Source: Terrabacter aerolatus (GTDB lineage Bacteria > Actinomycetota > Actinomycetes > Actinomycetales > Dermatophilaceae). Taken from it: DNA of 64,000 nt. A model generated the notes under the pieces. That model was not told the origin of the DNA. It saw only the letters and a list, made by a program, of their open reading frames with translations, and ran no database searches. Positions 36,422 through 45,871 of the stretch are shown here, piece after piece (within the stretch, counting starts at the first letter, position 1; each line of letters starts with the position of its first letter). A program made the position numbers and the translations under genes. Location: positions 124,001-188,000 of the forward strand of contig NZ_BJYX01000003.1 of the NCBI RefSeq assembly GCF_007991735.1, read 5' to 3'.

Positions 36422-37641
36422 CGTGGACCGAGACGCTCCGCACGGCATACGACGCGATCCGCACACGACGCATGCGCTCGGCGCTGACCGTGCTCGGGAT
36501 CCTCATCGGCATCGCGGCCGTCATGCTGACCGTCGGCCTCGGGCAGGGCGCGCAGGCCCAGGTCGCCAACCAGATCAACGCCCTCGGCTCCAACCTGCTC
36601 ATCGTCACCCCCGGCAGCTCCACGCAGGTCGGCGGTGTCCGCGGTGGGCGCGGCTCCGCGACGACCCTGACGACCGCCGACGCGGCCGTGCTGTCCAACC
36701 GGCAGGTCGTGCCCGACGTCGCAGCGGTCGCGCCGGTCTCGACCTCGTCGCAGAGCGTCGTCGCCAACGGGCAGAACTGGACGACGAGCATCGTCGGGAC
36801 GACCCCGCAGTGGCCGGCCGTCCGGGCCCGCTCGACCGACACGGGCCGCTTCTTCAGCCCGTCCGAGATGAGCGCGGCAGCCCCGGTGGCGGTCATCGGG
36901 TCGACGACGGCGCAGCAGCTCTTCGGGGTGCGCTCCCCCGTCGGCGAGACGCTGTCGGTCGGCGGCGTGCAGCTGACCGTCATCGGCGAGCTCAACACCG
37001 CCGGCTCGACGGTCGGCGGCGACCAGGACGACCAGGTCGTCATCCCGGCGACGACGTTCGCCGACGACTTCTCCGCCGGTGGCACGTCCGTCTCGTCGAT
37101 CTACCTCGAGGCCGCGAGCCAGCAGGACCTCTCGGCCGCATACCAGGAGACGAGCAACGCGATGCTCACCTCGCACGGCGTGACTCCGGCCGCGGCCGAC
37201 TTCCAGGTCAGCAGCCAGGCCTCGCTCGTGCAGACCGCGACGAGCACGGCCCGCACGCTCACCGTCCTGCTCGGCGGCATCGCCGCGATCTCCCTGCTCG
37301 TCGGCGGGATCGGGGTCATGAACATCATGCTCGTCTCCGTCACCGAGCGCGTCCGGGAGATCGGTCTGCGCAAGGCCCTCGGCGCGACGCCGCGAGTCAT
37401 CCTGCGCCAGTTCCTCACGGAGGCGAGCCTGCTCGGACTCGTCGGGGGCGTGCTCGGGGTCGGACTCGGTGTCGCCGGCGCCCTGACGCTCCCCCAGCTC
37501 CTCGGACAGCCCGTCGCACTCTCGGCGACCGCCGCGCTCGGCGCGCTCGCCGTCTCGCTCGTCATCGGTGTCGCGGCCGGGGTCTACCCCGCCAACCGCG
37601 CCGCCCGCCTCGCCCCCATCGACGCCCTGAGAAGTGAGTGA
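36418..37641 (+). CDS. MacB/FtsX-type ABC permease
   Basis: 407 residues: TM1 near 22-42, a large external MacB periplasmic core domain (about 45-255), then three helices (about 280-300, 335-360, 370-390). Conserved MacB segments include RSALTVLGILIGIAAV, GGIGVMNIMLVSVTER and REIGLRKALGA. As in MacB, it probably pumps substrate from the cell surface outward by mechanotransmission; the substrate is unknown. Confidence 0.93.
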   Translation: MTWTETLRTAYDAIRTRRMRSALTVLGILIGIAAVMLTVGLGQGAQAQVANQINALGSNLLIVTPGSSTQVGGVRGGRGSATTLTTADAAVLSNRQVVPDVAAVAPVSTSSQSVVANGQNWTTSIVGTTPQWPAVRARSTDTGRFFSPSEMSAAAPVAVIGSTTAQQLFGVRSPVGETLSVGGVQLTVIGELNTAGSTVGGDQDDQVVIPATTFADDFSAGGTSVSSIYLEAASQQDLSAAYQETSNAMLTSHGVTPAAADFQVSSQASLVQTATSTARTLTVLLGGIAAISLLVGGIGVMNIMLVSVTERVREIGLRKALGATPRVILRQFLTEASLLGLVGGVLGVGLGVAGALTLPQLLGQPVALSATAALGALAVSLVIGVAAGVYPANRAARLAPIDALRSE

Positions 37642-37648
37642 GTTCCCC

Positions 37649-38521
37649 ATGAAGCGCACCGTGTTCGCCATCGTCGCCGCAGCCGCAGCCCTCGGGCTCG
37701 CCGGGTGCAGCGGCGCCGCCCAGTCGGCGTCCGTCACCGGCTCGGGACAGACCCCCGCCGCCGGAACCTCGCCCACCGCGCCGGGTCCCGGTGGCGGGCG
37801 CTTCCCCGGTGTCTCCGGGCTGGTGGCGGCGGTGAGCGGCACGACGGCGCAGGTGCAGGGCGCGACGCAGCAGACTGCCGTCAGCTGGACCTCGACGACG
37901 CGCTTCACCGCCCAGGTCGCCACCACGGCTGCGGCCGTCAAGGTCGGCGAGTGCGTCATGGCTCGCCCGGCCCGGGGGGCCGCAGGTACCGGTGGCTCGG
38001 GCAGCACGGGCACCCCGACCACGACCGTGGCAGCCGCGACGGTCGAGCTGCTGCCCGGGCAAGGGGGCAGCTGCTCCTTCGGGGCGCTCGGTGGCTTCGG
38101 CGGCCGGACCGGCGCCCGCCCGTCGGGCACCCCCAGCGCACCGGCGACCCCGGGATCGGGCGCCGGCGGCGGTGCCGGACGTCGTGGCTTCGGTGCCGTC
38201 GGCACCGTCTCCGCCGTGGGATCCGGACAGTTCACCGTCTCCCCAGTGGGGCAGGCCGGCGGCGGCGCCGTCACTCCGCTGACCGTCGACTACACGTCCT
38301 CGACGACCTTCACCCGCCTCGCCGCGGCGAGCGCGAGCGCCGTCAAGGTCGGGGTGTGCGTCACGGCCCAGGGCCGTACCGACGACACGGGAGCCCTGAC
38401 CGCCAGGTCGATCGCCGTCAGCGCACCCACCAACGGCACGTGCCAGAGCGGCTTCGGTGGACGCTTCGGCGGTGGACGCGGCACCGGCGCCCCGAGCACA
38501 GCGGGGGCCGGCAATGCCTGA
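37649..38521 (+). CDS. Lipoprotein with duplicated DUF5666-like domain
   Basis: 290 residues from ATG 37649 (an upstream GTG at 37634 overlaps the permease stop and would spoil the signal peptide). The signal peptide ends in lipobox LAGC. Two similar beta domains (about 45-100 and 180-240) share the pattern V-x-AV-x-GTTAQV / TSTTRF / AAAVKVGxCV, separated by Gly/Ser/Thr linkers; both have one Cys near the end. DUF5666-like domains are of unknown function. In this operon it is a candidate surface accessory or cargo. Confidence 0.75.
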   Translation: MKRTVFAIVAAAAALGLAGCSGAAQSASVTGSGQTPAAGTSPTAPGPGGGRFPGVSGLVAAVSGTTAQVQGATQQTAVSWTSTTRFTAQVATTAAAVKVGECVMARPARGAAGTGGSGSTGTPTTTVAAATVELLPGQGGSCSFGALGGFGGRTGARPSGTPSAPATPGSGAGGGAGRRGFGAVGTVSAVGSGQFTVSPVGQAGGGAVTPLTVDYTSSTTFTRLAAASASAVKVGVCVTAQGRTDDTGALTARSIAVSAPTNGTCQSGFGGRFGGGRGTGAPSTAGAGNA

Positions 38522-40736
38522 GCGCACCGGAGTCCGGCGGGGGCCGCTCGTCGCCGGCGCCGGCCTGCTCGCCGTGCTGCTCGTCGCCGGCGGCGTCTAC
38601 ACCGCCTCGGCGAGCACCAGCAGCGCAGCGGCTGCCGACTACCGCACGACCGTCGTGAGCCGGGGCCCGGTGGACCAGGTGCTCACCCTGACCGGGACCG
38701 CCCAACGCGTCGACCAGGTCACCACCACCTTCCCGGCGAACGGCACCGTGACCCACATCGGGGTCGCGGTCGGCGACCACGTCTCGACCGGAGAGTCCCT
38801 GGCCACCATCGACCCGACGGCGCTCCGGGCAGCCCTCCTCGCGGCCCAGGCGACCCTGGCGCAGGACGAGGCCTCGCTCATCGCCGACCAGACCGCGACG
38901 ACGACCACCAGCTCAACCACGGGCACGGCAGGCACGGGCACCGGCACCGGCACCACGACCCGGTCGGCCTCCGGAAGCGCGTCCGGCGGCGGCTCGACCA
39001 CGGGCTCGAGCGGAAGCGTCGGGACGACGAGCCGCAGCGCCTCGACCTCCTCCCGCACGTCATCCGGTGCAGGCACGACGGGAACGAAGAGCACGACCGG
39101 AACGAAGGGCACGGGAACGAAGAGCACGACCGGCACCGGTCGCTCCGGCGGATCGGGCGCGGCCGCGGGCGGCCACTCGTCCACCGGCGGATCCGGACTC
39201 CCGCCACTCAGCACGCGCGCGATGGAGCGTTCGCTGGCCCGGGCCCAGCAGGCGCTGCTCGCCGAGGAGCAGGCCTGCGCCCCGGTGATCGGCACGCCCT
39301 CGTCAGGTGGCGGCCACACCCGGCCACCCAGTGGATCGCCCGGCCCCACCGGTGCGCCGACGACGTCGGGCGCGGCCCGGGCCAACCCCGCGGCCTACTC
39401 CCGCCCGACGAGCTCCACCGCGACGCCGACGGTCGGCGGGACGACCGCACCGACGACGACCGGCACGCCCGCGCCGACCGCCACCGGCGGCCCGACGGGC
39501 TCCCCCACGAGCACACCGACGGGCACCGCGACGAGCACGCCCACGACGACTGCCTCGCCCACGAGCCCTCCGCCTGTCGGCGGGGGCGGAGGCGGGGGCA
39601 CGCCGACGCCGGACCAGCTGCGCACCTGCGCAGCCGCGATGGCGTCGGTCTCCTCGGCGCAGCACGCCGCTGAGTCGGCCATGAGCACGCTCGCCACGCA
39701 GATCGTCCACGAGCTCACCGTCGTCATGCACGCAGCCGCCGGGCAGGCGTCCGGCGCCCCCTCGACGGGCCGTGCTCCTGGCACCTCAGGCACCACGGGC
39801 TCCAGCGGCGCCTCGAGCTCCACCGGCCGAACGTCGGCCAGCGGCACCTCGCGGACGTCTACGACGCCGGCCGGCGTGACCACGCGAGGCAGCACGGGAG
39901 CTGGCACAGGTGGTGGCGGCGCTGGTGGTGGCGGCACAGGCGGTGGCAGCCCGGCCACGCGGGTCGCCTCCGACGAGGTGGCCATCCTGCAGGACCAGGC
40001 CGCCGTCACCCAGGCGCGGTCCGACCTCGCCGGAGCGACGCTCAAGGCGCCGATCGCGGGCACCGTGGGTCGCATCGACCTCTCCGTCGGTCAGGCCTCC
40101 ACGGCCTCGACGGGCATCGTCGTCGTCGGGTCCGGGGCCGCCGACGTGACCGTCGACGTGCCCCTGGCCGACATGGGCCTCGTGCACTCGGGGCTCGCGG
40201 CCGACGTGACACCGGCCGGTGACGTCTCCGCCGTGCCGGGCACGGTCGACAGCGTGACCCTCCTGCCGGCATCCTCGACCGCGACGACCCCGGCCTATCC
40301 CGCCACGGTCGTCGTGCCCAACCCCACCCGGTCGATGGCGAGCGGGTCGGTCGTGTCCGTCGCGATCACGGTCGCGCAGGCGCCGGACGCGGACCGCGTG
40401 CCGGTGTCGGCTCTGTCCGGGGTGCAGTCGGGCTCTGCCGTCGTCCAGGTCCTCTCGGGCACCGCGACCGGCACGGCCTCGCGGGCGGTCACCGTCGGCG
40501 CCGTCGGCGGTGGTTTCGCGCAGGTCCTCTCCGGGCTCCAGCCGGGTGACCGCGTGGTGCTGGCCGACGCCTCGGCCGCCCTGCCGTCCAACCAGACGAC
40601 CGGCCTGCGCGGGCTGGGCGGTGGTGGCTTCGCAGGTCGTGGCGGGGGCGCCGCCGGAGGGACCGGAGGGGCCGGCGGTGGAACGGGCACCGGTGGTGCG
40701 GGTCGCGCCGCCACGGGTGGCGGTGCGGGAGGCTGA
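38514..40736 (+). CDS. Membrane-fusion adaptor 2 with giant low-complexity hairpin
   Basis: 740 residues. Anchor near 10-30; the barrel-sandwich halves (about 40-115 and 480-530) are recognisable (FPANGTVTHIGVAVGDHVS and ATLKAPIAGTVGRIDLSVG), then a beta-barrel and C-terminal domain. The segment between the halves, normally an alpha-helical hairpin of 60-100 residues, is about 370 residues of Gly/Ser/Thr/Pro repeats interrupted by two short helical pieces (STRAMERSLARAQQALLAEEQA and a Cys-containing one). It overlaps the preceding gene by 8 bp. A second adaptor in one operon is unusual. Confidence 0.85.
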   Translation: MPERTGVRRGPLVAGAGLLAVLLVAGGVYTASASTSSAAAADYRTTVVSRGPVDQVLTLTGTAQRVDQVTTTFPANGTVTHIGVAVGDHVSTGESLATIDPTALRAALLAAQATLAQDEASLIADQTATTTTSSTTGTAGTGTGTGTTTRSASGSASGGGSTTGSSGSVGTTSRSASTSSRTSSGAGTTGTKSTTGTKGTGTKSTTGTGRSGGSGAAAGGHSSTGGSGLPPLSTRAMERSLARAQQALLAEEQACAPVIGTPSSGGGHTRPPSGSPGPTGAPTTSGAARANPAAYSRPTSSTATPTVGGTTAPTTTGTPAPTATGGPTGSPTSTPTGTATSTPTTTASPTSPPPVGGGGGGGTPTPDQLRTCAAAMASVSSAQHAAESAMSTLATQIVHELTVVMHAAAGQASGAPSTGRAPGTSGTTGSSGASSSTGRTSASGTSRTSTTPAGVTTRGSTGAGTGGGGAGGGGTGGGSPATRVASDEVAILQDQAAVTQARSDLAGATLKAPIAGTVGRIDLSVGQASTASTGIVVVGSGAADVTVDVPLADMGLVHSGLAADVTPAGDVSAVPGTVDSVTLLPASSTATTPAYPATVVVPNPTRSMASGSVVSVAITVAQAPDADRVPVSALSGVQSGSAVVQVLSGTATGTASRAVTVGAVGGGFAQVLSGLQPGDRVVLADASAALPSNQTTGLRGLGGGGFAGRGGGAAGGTGGAGGGTGTGGAGRAATGGGAGG

Positions 40737-40742
40737 ACCGGG

Positions 40743-41345
40743 TCAGCTGACGTGCCGCTGCCGCCACCAGCCGACGACGTTGTTCTGGTGGCGCAGCATC
40801 ACGAGCAACCCGATCGCCATGAGCCAGAGACCGGTCCACACGTCCCCCGGGGCGTGCCCGGTCCAGATGAGGACAGCGACGACCGCCATGGACAGGGCAC
40901 CGAAGATGGAGCCGGCGGCGACCCACCGCGTGACGAGGACGGCGACCCCGAAGACGACGAGCACGACGAGCGCCACCCACGGGTGCACCCCGAGGATGGC
41001 TCCCAACGTCGTCGCGACGCCCTTGCCCCCGCGGCCCCTGAGGAACGGCGACCAGATGTGCCCGAGCACGGCCGCGATCCCGACGGCGTAGGCCGCGTGG
41101 GCACCGAGGAGATGGCCCGCGACGAACGTCGGGACGAGTCCCTTGAGCACGTCGAGCACGCCGACGACGACCCCCCACTTGCGGCCCAGGACCCGGCCCG
41201 CGTTCGTGGCGCCGGGGTTGCCCGACCCCGACGACGCGAGGTCCTTGCCGAGCACGCGCGCGATCATCGTCGCCGGGTTGAGCGAGCCGATGAGGAAGGC
41301 GGCGAGGATGCCGACGGCCCAGGTGAGCACGGTGGCGGGGTTCAC
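40743..41345 (-). CDS. plsY: Glycerol-3-phosphate acyltransferase PlsY
   Basis: 200 residues with about five membrane helices. Motif 1 SGSGNPGATNAGR, motif 2 RGRGGKGVATTLGA and motif 3 RHQNNV are those of PlsY, which transfers acyl groups from acyl-phosphate to glycerol-3-phosphate, the first step of phospholipid synthesis. GTG 41345 overlaps the DegV-gene stop. It is the last gene of the leuS-degV-plsY transcript and converges on the export operon with 6 bp between. Confidence 0.95.
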   Translation of the reverse strand: MNPATVLTWAVGILAAFLIGSLNPATMIARVLGKDLASSGSGNPGATNAGRVLGRKWGVVVGVLDVLKGLVPTFVAGHLLGAHAAYAVGIAAVLGHIWSPFLRGRGGKGVATTLGAILGVHPWVALVVLVVFGVAVLVTRWVAAGSIFGALSMAVVAVLIWTGHAPGDVWTGLWLMAIGLLVMLRHQNNVVGWWRQRHVS

Positions 41346-42238
41346 GACTCGGTGGCCTCACCCGGTGACGGGGTCCGGGGCAGCGGCTCGCCGGGGCGTG
41401 GTGAGACGGCGATGGCCACGGTGCCCGGGCCCACGTGCGCCCCGACGACCGCCCCGAGCTCGACGACGAGGACCTCGGGCGACCCCGGGACCAGGTCGCG
41501 CAGCTCGCCGGCGATCTGGTCGGCGCGGGCGCGGGCGTCGAGGTGGTGGACGGCCAGGTCGACGGCGGTGCCGCCGGCGGCGACCTGCTCGACGACCATC
41601 GCCTCGATGCGCGCCACCGCGCGCGACGAGGTGCGCACCTTCTCGACGGGCACGATGCGGCCACCCCGCACGGCGAGGATCGGCTTGATCGCGAGGGCCG
41701 ATCCGAGCAGCGCCGAGGCCGCGCCGATCCGGCCGCCACGACGCAGGTGCTCGAGGGTGTCGACGTAGAAGAGCACGCCGGACGGTCCCAGCCGGGCGTG
41801 CACGGCCTCGACGACCGTGGGCAGGTCGGCGCCTCCGGCCGCCGCCTCGGCGGCGGCGACCACCGCGAACCCCATGGCCATCCCGATCGTCTCGCTGTCG
41901 ATGACCTCGACCGGCACGGACGCCTCGGACGCGGCGAGCCGGGCCGCCTCGACGGTGCCCGACATCTGCGACGACAGGTGGATCGAGACGATGCCCGTCG
42001 CCCCGTCGTCGACGAGCCGCCGGTAGGTCTCGGCGAAGACCTCCGGGGTCGGCCGCGACGTCGTGACGACGGTGTACTCGCGCAGGGCCGCCGCGACCTG
42101 CGTCGCGGAGATGTCCTGCCCCTCGACGTGGTCGCGACCACCGACGACGACGTGGAGCGGCACGACATCGACGGCGTGCCGTTCGAGGACCTCCTCGGGC
42201 AGGTAGGCCGTCGAGTCGGTGACGATCCTCGTGGTCAC
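41342..42238 (-). CDS. DegV-family fatty-acid-binding protein
   Basis: 298 residues. The segments IVTDSTAYLPEE, TVVTTSRPTPEVF, SIHLSSQMSGT and RRGGRIGAASALLGSALAIKP are typical of DegV/FakB proteins, which bind a fatty acid for phosphorylation by a FakA kinase. Coupling to plsY (GTGA overlap), which uses acyl-phosphate, supports a lipid role. No fakA lies in the window. The start GTG 42238 is 30 bp after leuS. Confidence 0.9.
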   Translation of the reverse strand: MTTRIVTDSTAYLPEEVLERHAVDVVPLHVVVGGRDHVEGQDISATQVAAALREYTVVTTSRPTPEVFAETYRRLVDDGATGIVSIHLSSQMSGTVEAARLAASEASVPVEVIDSETIGMAMGFAVVAAAEAAAGGADLPTVVEAVHARLGPSGVLFYVDTLEHLRRGGRIGAASALLGSALAIKPILAVRGGRIVPVEKVRTSSRAVARIEAMVVEQVAAGGTAVDLAVHHLDARARADQIAGELRDLVPGSPEVLVVELGAVVGAHVGPGTVAIAVSPRPGEPLPRTPSPGEATES

Positions 42239-42268
42239 GTCACGCTCCCTCCGTCGTCGGTCAGCTCG

Positions 42269-45208
42269 TCACATCGGCACGACGTTGACGAGCTTCGGGG
42301 CCCGGACGATCACGGTCCGGATCCCGTCCTCCGTGGCCGCCCTGACCTTCTCACGCCCGAGCGCCAGCTCGCGCAGCTCGTCCTCGGAGATGTCGGGGCT
42401 GACCTCGACCCGGTCCCGCACCTTGCCCTTGATCTGGATGACGCAGGTGACCTGCTCCAGCACGATCTTGGCTGGGTCGCTCACGGGGAACGCGGCATAC
42501 GCCACCCCGCCCTCGTGACCGAGGCGCTGCCACATCTCCTCGGCGATGTGCGGGGCGACGGGCGCCAGCATGAGGACCATCGCCTCGACGACCTCGCGCG
42601 GCGGGGCGTCGAGCTTCGTCACGGCGTTGTTGAGCTCGATGAGCTTGGCGATGGCCGTGTTGAAGCGCAGGCCCTCGAAGTCCTCGCGGACCCCGGCGAT
42701 CGTCTGGTGCAGCTGCGTCGTCAGCGTCTGGTCGAGCGCCGCGTCGACGACGCGCACCTCGCCGGTCGCCTCGTCGACGACGTTGCGCCACAGTCGCTGC
42801 AGGAAGCGCTGGCTGCCGACGACGGCCCGGATCTCCCAGGGCTTGCTCAGCTCGAGCGGGCCCATCGACATCTCGTAGACGCGGAAGGTGTCGGCGCCGT
42901 AGACGTCGTACATCTCGTCGGGGCTGACGGAGTTCTTCAGCGACTTGCCGATCTTGCCGTACTCGCGGTTGACCTGCTGGCCCTCCCACGTGAACGTCGG
43001 CTCCGCGCCGTGGCTGCCGGGGTGCTCCTCGACCTCCGAGGCGGTGACGTACTGGCCGCGGCTGTCGGTGTAGGCGTACGCCTGGATGTAGCCCTGCGAG
43101 AAGTACTTCCGGAACGGCTCCTCGCTGCTGACGTGGCCGAGGTCGAAGAGGACCTTGTGCCAGAAACGGGCGTAGAGCAGGTGGAGCACCGCGTGCTCCA
43201 CGCCGCCGACGTAGAGGTCGACGCCGCCCGGGTCGCGCGTGCCGGCCGGGGCGCCCTCGACGGGCGTGTCGTGTCGGCCCAGCCAGTACGCCTCGTTGGC
43301 CGGGTCGACGAAGGCCTCGTGGTTGGCCGGGTCGAGGTAGCGCAGGTAGTACCAGCACGAGCCGGCCCAGTTGGGCATCGTGTTCGTCTCGCGGCGGAAC
43401 GTCCGCAGCCCGCGGCCGTCGCCGAGGTCCTTCTCGACCTGCACCCACTCGGGCACGCGCGACAGCGGCGGCTCCGGGCTGCTCTGCGCGTCGTCGGGGT
43501 CGAACGTCTTGGGGCTGTAGTCGGGCACGTCGGGAAGGGTCAGCGGCAGCTCGTCGTCGGGGACGGCATACGCCACCCCGTCCTCGTCGAACATGATGGG
43601 GAACGGCTCGCCCCAGTAGCGCTGGCGGCTGAAGAGCCAGTCGCGGATGCGGTAGCTGATCGTGCCCTCGCCGATGCCCTCCGCGTCGAGGAAGTCGATG
43701 ATCTTCGCCTTGGCGTCCGCGACGTGGAGCCCGTCGAGCGAGATGCGCTCGTTCGAGCTGTTGACGGCGACGCCGTCGCCGAGGAACGGCTCGTCGTCGG
43801 GGTGGCCCTCCGTCGGCTGCACGGTGCGGACGATCGGGATGTCGAACTTCTCGGCGAACTCCCAGTCGCGGGTGTCCTGGCCGGGCACGGCCATGATCGC
43901 GCCGGTGCCGTAGCCCATCAGGACGTAGTCGGCGACGAAGACCGGGATGCGCTCTCCCGTCAGGGGATTCGTGGCCCACGAGCCAGTGAAGACACCGGTC
44001 TTGTCCTTGCCCTCGGTCTGGCGCTCGACGTCGCCCTTGCGGGACGCTGCGAGCTGGTATGCCGTCACGGCCGCCTCGGGGGTGGCGCTCGCGTCGGTGT
44101 CCGCACCCTTCCAGGCCTCCTTGGTGCCATCGGGCCAGCTGCCCTGCGGCACCAGGGAGTCCACGAGCGGGTGCTCGGGCGCGATGACCATGAAGGTCGC
44201 GCCGAAGATCGTGTCGGGGCGCGTCGTGAAGACGTCGATGCCGTGCTGCTCGCCCGAGGCGGTGACGACGGGGAAGGTGACGCGGGCGCCCTTGGACCGG
44301 CCGATCCAGTTGCGCTGCATGAGCTTGACCTTCTCGGGCCACTCGACCCCGTCGAGGTCGTCGGCCAGCCGGTCGGCATACGCCGTGATGCGCATCTTCC
44401 ACTGGCTGAGGTTGCGCCGGAAGACCGGGAAGTTGCCCCGCTCGGAACGGCCCTCGTTGGTGACCTCCTCGTTGGACAGCACCGTGCCCAGGCCCGGGCA
44501 CCAGTTGACGGGCGCCTCGTCGGTGTAGGCCAGGCGGTAGCCTTCGAGGACCTCGGCGCGCTCGGTCGCGGACAGGTCGGCCCAGCCGCGACCCTCGGCA
44601 TCGAGGACGGCACGACGGCCGGACTCGAACTCCTCGACGAGCTCGCTGATCGGGCGCGCCCTGCCCCGGCCGCCGTCCTCGCGCACGGCGTCGGTGTCGT
44701 ACCACGCGTCCCAGATCTGCAGGAAGATCCACTGCGTCCAGCGGTAGTAGTCGTCGTCGATCGTCGCGAAGGTGCGGCGGTTGTCGAAGCCCAGCCCGAG
44801 CCGGCGCAGCTGGCGCTTCATGTTCGTCATGTTCTCCTCGGTGGTCTTCCGAGGGTGCTGGCCGGTCTGGACGGCGAACTGCTCCGCGGGCAGGCCGAAG
44901 GCGTCGTAGCCCAGCGCGTGCAGGACGTTCTTGCCGAGCATCCGGTGGAACCGGCTGTAGACGTCGGTGGCGATGTAGCCCAGCGGGTGGCCGACGTGCA
45001 GGCCGACGCCCGAGGGGTAGGGGAACATGTCGAGGACGATGAGCTTCTCGCCGCGGGCGGCGACCTTCTCGGGCTCGGCCCAGGGTCCGGCCGGGTTGGG
45101 CGCGTTGAACGTGCCCTCCTCCTCCCAGCGGTCCTGCCAGGCGGTCTCGATCTGCTGCGCCATCGCGGCGGTGTAGCGGAACGGGGTGTCGTTCGTCTGC
45201 TCGCTCAT
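42269..45208 (-). CDS. leuS: Leucyl-tRNA synthetase
   Basis: 979 residues, class I synthetase. The HIGH motif is HVGHPLG near residue 69. The CP1 editing domain lies around 290-480 ([29 protein letters not shown]). The KMSKS loop is KIGKS near 750. The anticodon-binding and C-terminal domains are complete. An insertion at about 160-200 ([15 protein letters not shown]) is the usual actinobacterial one. It is the first full gene after a putative leucine attenuator (45241-45335). Three octamer copies lie inside. ATG 45208 has a weak gagaag site. Confidence 0.97.
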   Translation of the reverse strand: MSEQTNDTPFRYTAAMAQQIETAWQDRWEEEGTFNAPNPAGPWAEPEKVAARGEKLIVLDMFPYPSGVGLHVGHPLGYIATDVYSRFHRMLGKNVLHALGYDAFGLPAEQFAVQTGQHPRKTTEENMTNMKRQLRRLGLGFDNRRTFATIDDDYYRWTQWIFLQIWDAWYDTDAVREDGGRGRARPISELVEEFESGRRAVLDAEGRGWADLSATERAEVLEGYRLAYTDEAPVNWCPGLGTVLSNEEVTNEGRSERGNFPVFRRNLSQWKMRITAYADRLADDLDGVEWPEKVKLMQRNWIGRSKGARVTFPVVTASGEQHGIDVFTTRPDTIFGATFMVIAPEHPLVDSLVPQGSWPDGTKEAWKGADTDASATPEAAVTAYQLAASRKGDVERQTEGKDKTGVFTGSWATNPLTGERIPVFVADYVLMGYGTGAIMAVPGQDTRDWEFAEKFDIPIVRTVQPTEGHPDDEPFLGDGVAVNSSNERISLDGLHVADAKAKIIDFLDAEGIGEGTISYRIRDWLFSRQRYWGEPFPIMFDEDGVAYAVPDDELPLTLPDVPDYSPKTFDPDDAQSSPEPPLSRVPEWVQVEKDLGDGRGLRTFRRETNTMPNWAGSCWYYLRYLDPANHEAFVDPANEAYWLGRHDTPVEGAPAGTRDPGGVDLYVGGVEHAVLHLLYARFWHKVLFDLGHVSSEEPFRKYFSQGYIQAYAYTDSRGQYVTASEVEEHPGSHGAEPTFTWEGQQVNREYGKIGKSLKNSVSPDEMYDVYGADTFRVYEMSMGPLELSKPWEIRAVVGSQRFLQRLWRNVVDEATGEVRVVDAALDQTLTTQLHQTIAGVREDFEGLRFNTAIAKLIELNNAVTKLDAPPREVVEAMVLMLAPVAPHIAEEMWQRLGHEGGVAYAAFPVSDPAKIVLEQVTCVIQIKGKVRDRVEVSPDISEDELRELALGREKVRAATEDGIRTVIVRAPKLVNVVPM

Positions 45209-45240
45209 GTCTTCTCTTTCGTCGCTGCTGGGCCCGGGCA

Positions 45241-45266
45241 AAAGAAAACCCCTCGCACAGGAGGGG
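45241..45266 (-). terminator. Intrinsic terminator in the leuS leader
   Basis: On the minus strand, hairpin CCCCTC-N6-GAGGGG (45266-45249) followed by TTTTCTTTT (45248-45240), the only clear GC-stem plus T-run in the window. It lies between the leader peptide and leuS, where it would abort transcription before the gene. Confidence 0.85.
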
Positions 45267-45267
45267 A

Positions 45268-45310
45268 AGCCGCGTTGATGTCGGGAGTCCCGACCTTCGT
45301 CAACGCGGCT
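45268..45310 (-). promoter_or_regulatory. leuS leader hairpin overlapping the leader-peptide stop
   Basis: 11-bp perfect arms (45300-45310 and 45268-45278) with an inner 6-bp hairpin (45280-45285 / 45289-45294). The 5' arm covers the last codons and stop of the leader peptide, so ribosome position would control folding. It abuts the terminator stem. The alternative antiterminator pairing is not obvious to me. Confidence 0.75.
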
Positions 45311-45335
45311 GCGGAAGAAGCAGCAGGCCAGCCAT
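45300..45335 (-). CDS. leuS leader peptide with four Leu codons
   Basis: ATG 45335 opens an 11-residue peptide, [11 protein letters not shown], ending in TGA. Four consecutive leucine codons (CTG CTG CTT CTT), two of them the less used CTT, are the hallmark of leucine-responsive attenuation. TAACCT lies 7 nt before the ATG, so the mRNA likely begins at the peptide start. Inference: scarce Leu-tRNA stalls ribosomes on the Leu run, changes the downstream fold and lets polymerase pass the terminator into leuS-degV-plsY. Confidence 0.8.
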   Translation of the reverse strand: MAGLLLLPQPR

Positions 45336-45342
45336 GGTGCCA

Positions 45343-45348
45343 AGGTTA
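45343..45348 (-). promoter_or_regulatory. -10 element of the leuS leader transcript
   Basis: TAACCT on the minus strand, 7 nt before the leader-peptide ATG at 45335. Confidence 0.6.
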
Positions 45349-45450
45349 GCGCAGGCCCTCCGCGCCGCCCCGTCGCCCGCTCGCTGCCCGCTGCTCGGCT
45401 GCGGGGTCCACCACCTGTCGAGACGAGTCGGCGAACGTGGCGTTGTCTGC

Positions 45451-45456
45451 CAGACT
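45451..45456 (+). promoter_or_regulatory. -10 element of the thioesterase gene (leaderless)
   Basis: CAGACT, 6 nt before ATG 45463; the same layout as the purU promoter. Confidence 0.5.
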
Positions 45457-45462
45457 CGTCCA

Positions 45463-45837
45463 ATGCCCATGCGCAAGTTCCAGCACACGGTCACCGCCGA
45501 CGACACCTCCGCCAAGGTCGGCAGTGGTGACCTCGACGTCCTCGCTACACCGCGTCTCATCACGTGGTGCGAGAACGCCGCCTTCCAGGTCTGCCAGCAG
45601 ACGATCGACTCGGACCACACGACGGTCGGGACGACGGTGAAGATCGAGCACGTGAAGGGCAGCGCCGTCGGCTCAGAGATCACCGTGCTGTGCGCCGAGC
45701 CGATCAACGACGGGCGCCGGCTCGTGTGCCACGTCACCGTCAAGGACTCCGACGGCGAGGAGCTCGCCCGCGGCGAGATCCACCGCGCGGTCGTGGACCC
45801 CGACCGCTTCATGAGCAAGTGCCAGCGGGTGCTCTGA
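45463..45837 (+). CDS. Hotdog-fold thioesterase, FlK-like
   Basis: 124 residues, single hotdog domain. The segments [15 protein letters not shown]-like ([18 protein letters not shown]), CENAAF and [19 protein letters not shown] match the fluoroacetyl-CoA thioesterase (FlK)-like family; most members hydrolyse unknown acyl-CoAs, and fluoroacetate resistance should not be assumed. ATG 45463 is taken over 45469 from the promoter spacing. The divergent leuS leader starts 127 bp away. Confidence 0.85.
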   Translation: MPMRKFQHTVTADDTSAKVGSGDLDVLATPRLITWCENAAFQVCQQTIDSDHTTVGTTVKIEHVKGSAVGSEITVLCAEPINDGRRLVCHVTVKDSDGEELARGEIHRAVVDPDRFMSKCQRVL

Positions 45838-45871
45838 GCGGCTTCCCAGCGGCCGTTGGGACGATGGCCGG

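Noticed and set aside
45209-45348. T-box riboswitch before leuS
   Set aside because: No T-box motif or specifier stem is visible; the short ORF with Leu codons fits peptide-based attenuation better.
41435-45349. 1304-codon + strand frame opposite leuS and degV
   Set aside because: Its composition (Val, Asp, Arg runs) is antisense noise; the minus-strand genes are unmistakable.
45463-45837. Specific fluoroacetate resistance gene
   Set aside because: Only family-level similarity to FlK; most relatives have other acyl-CoA substrates.
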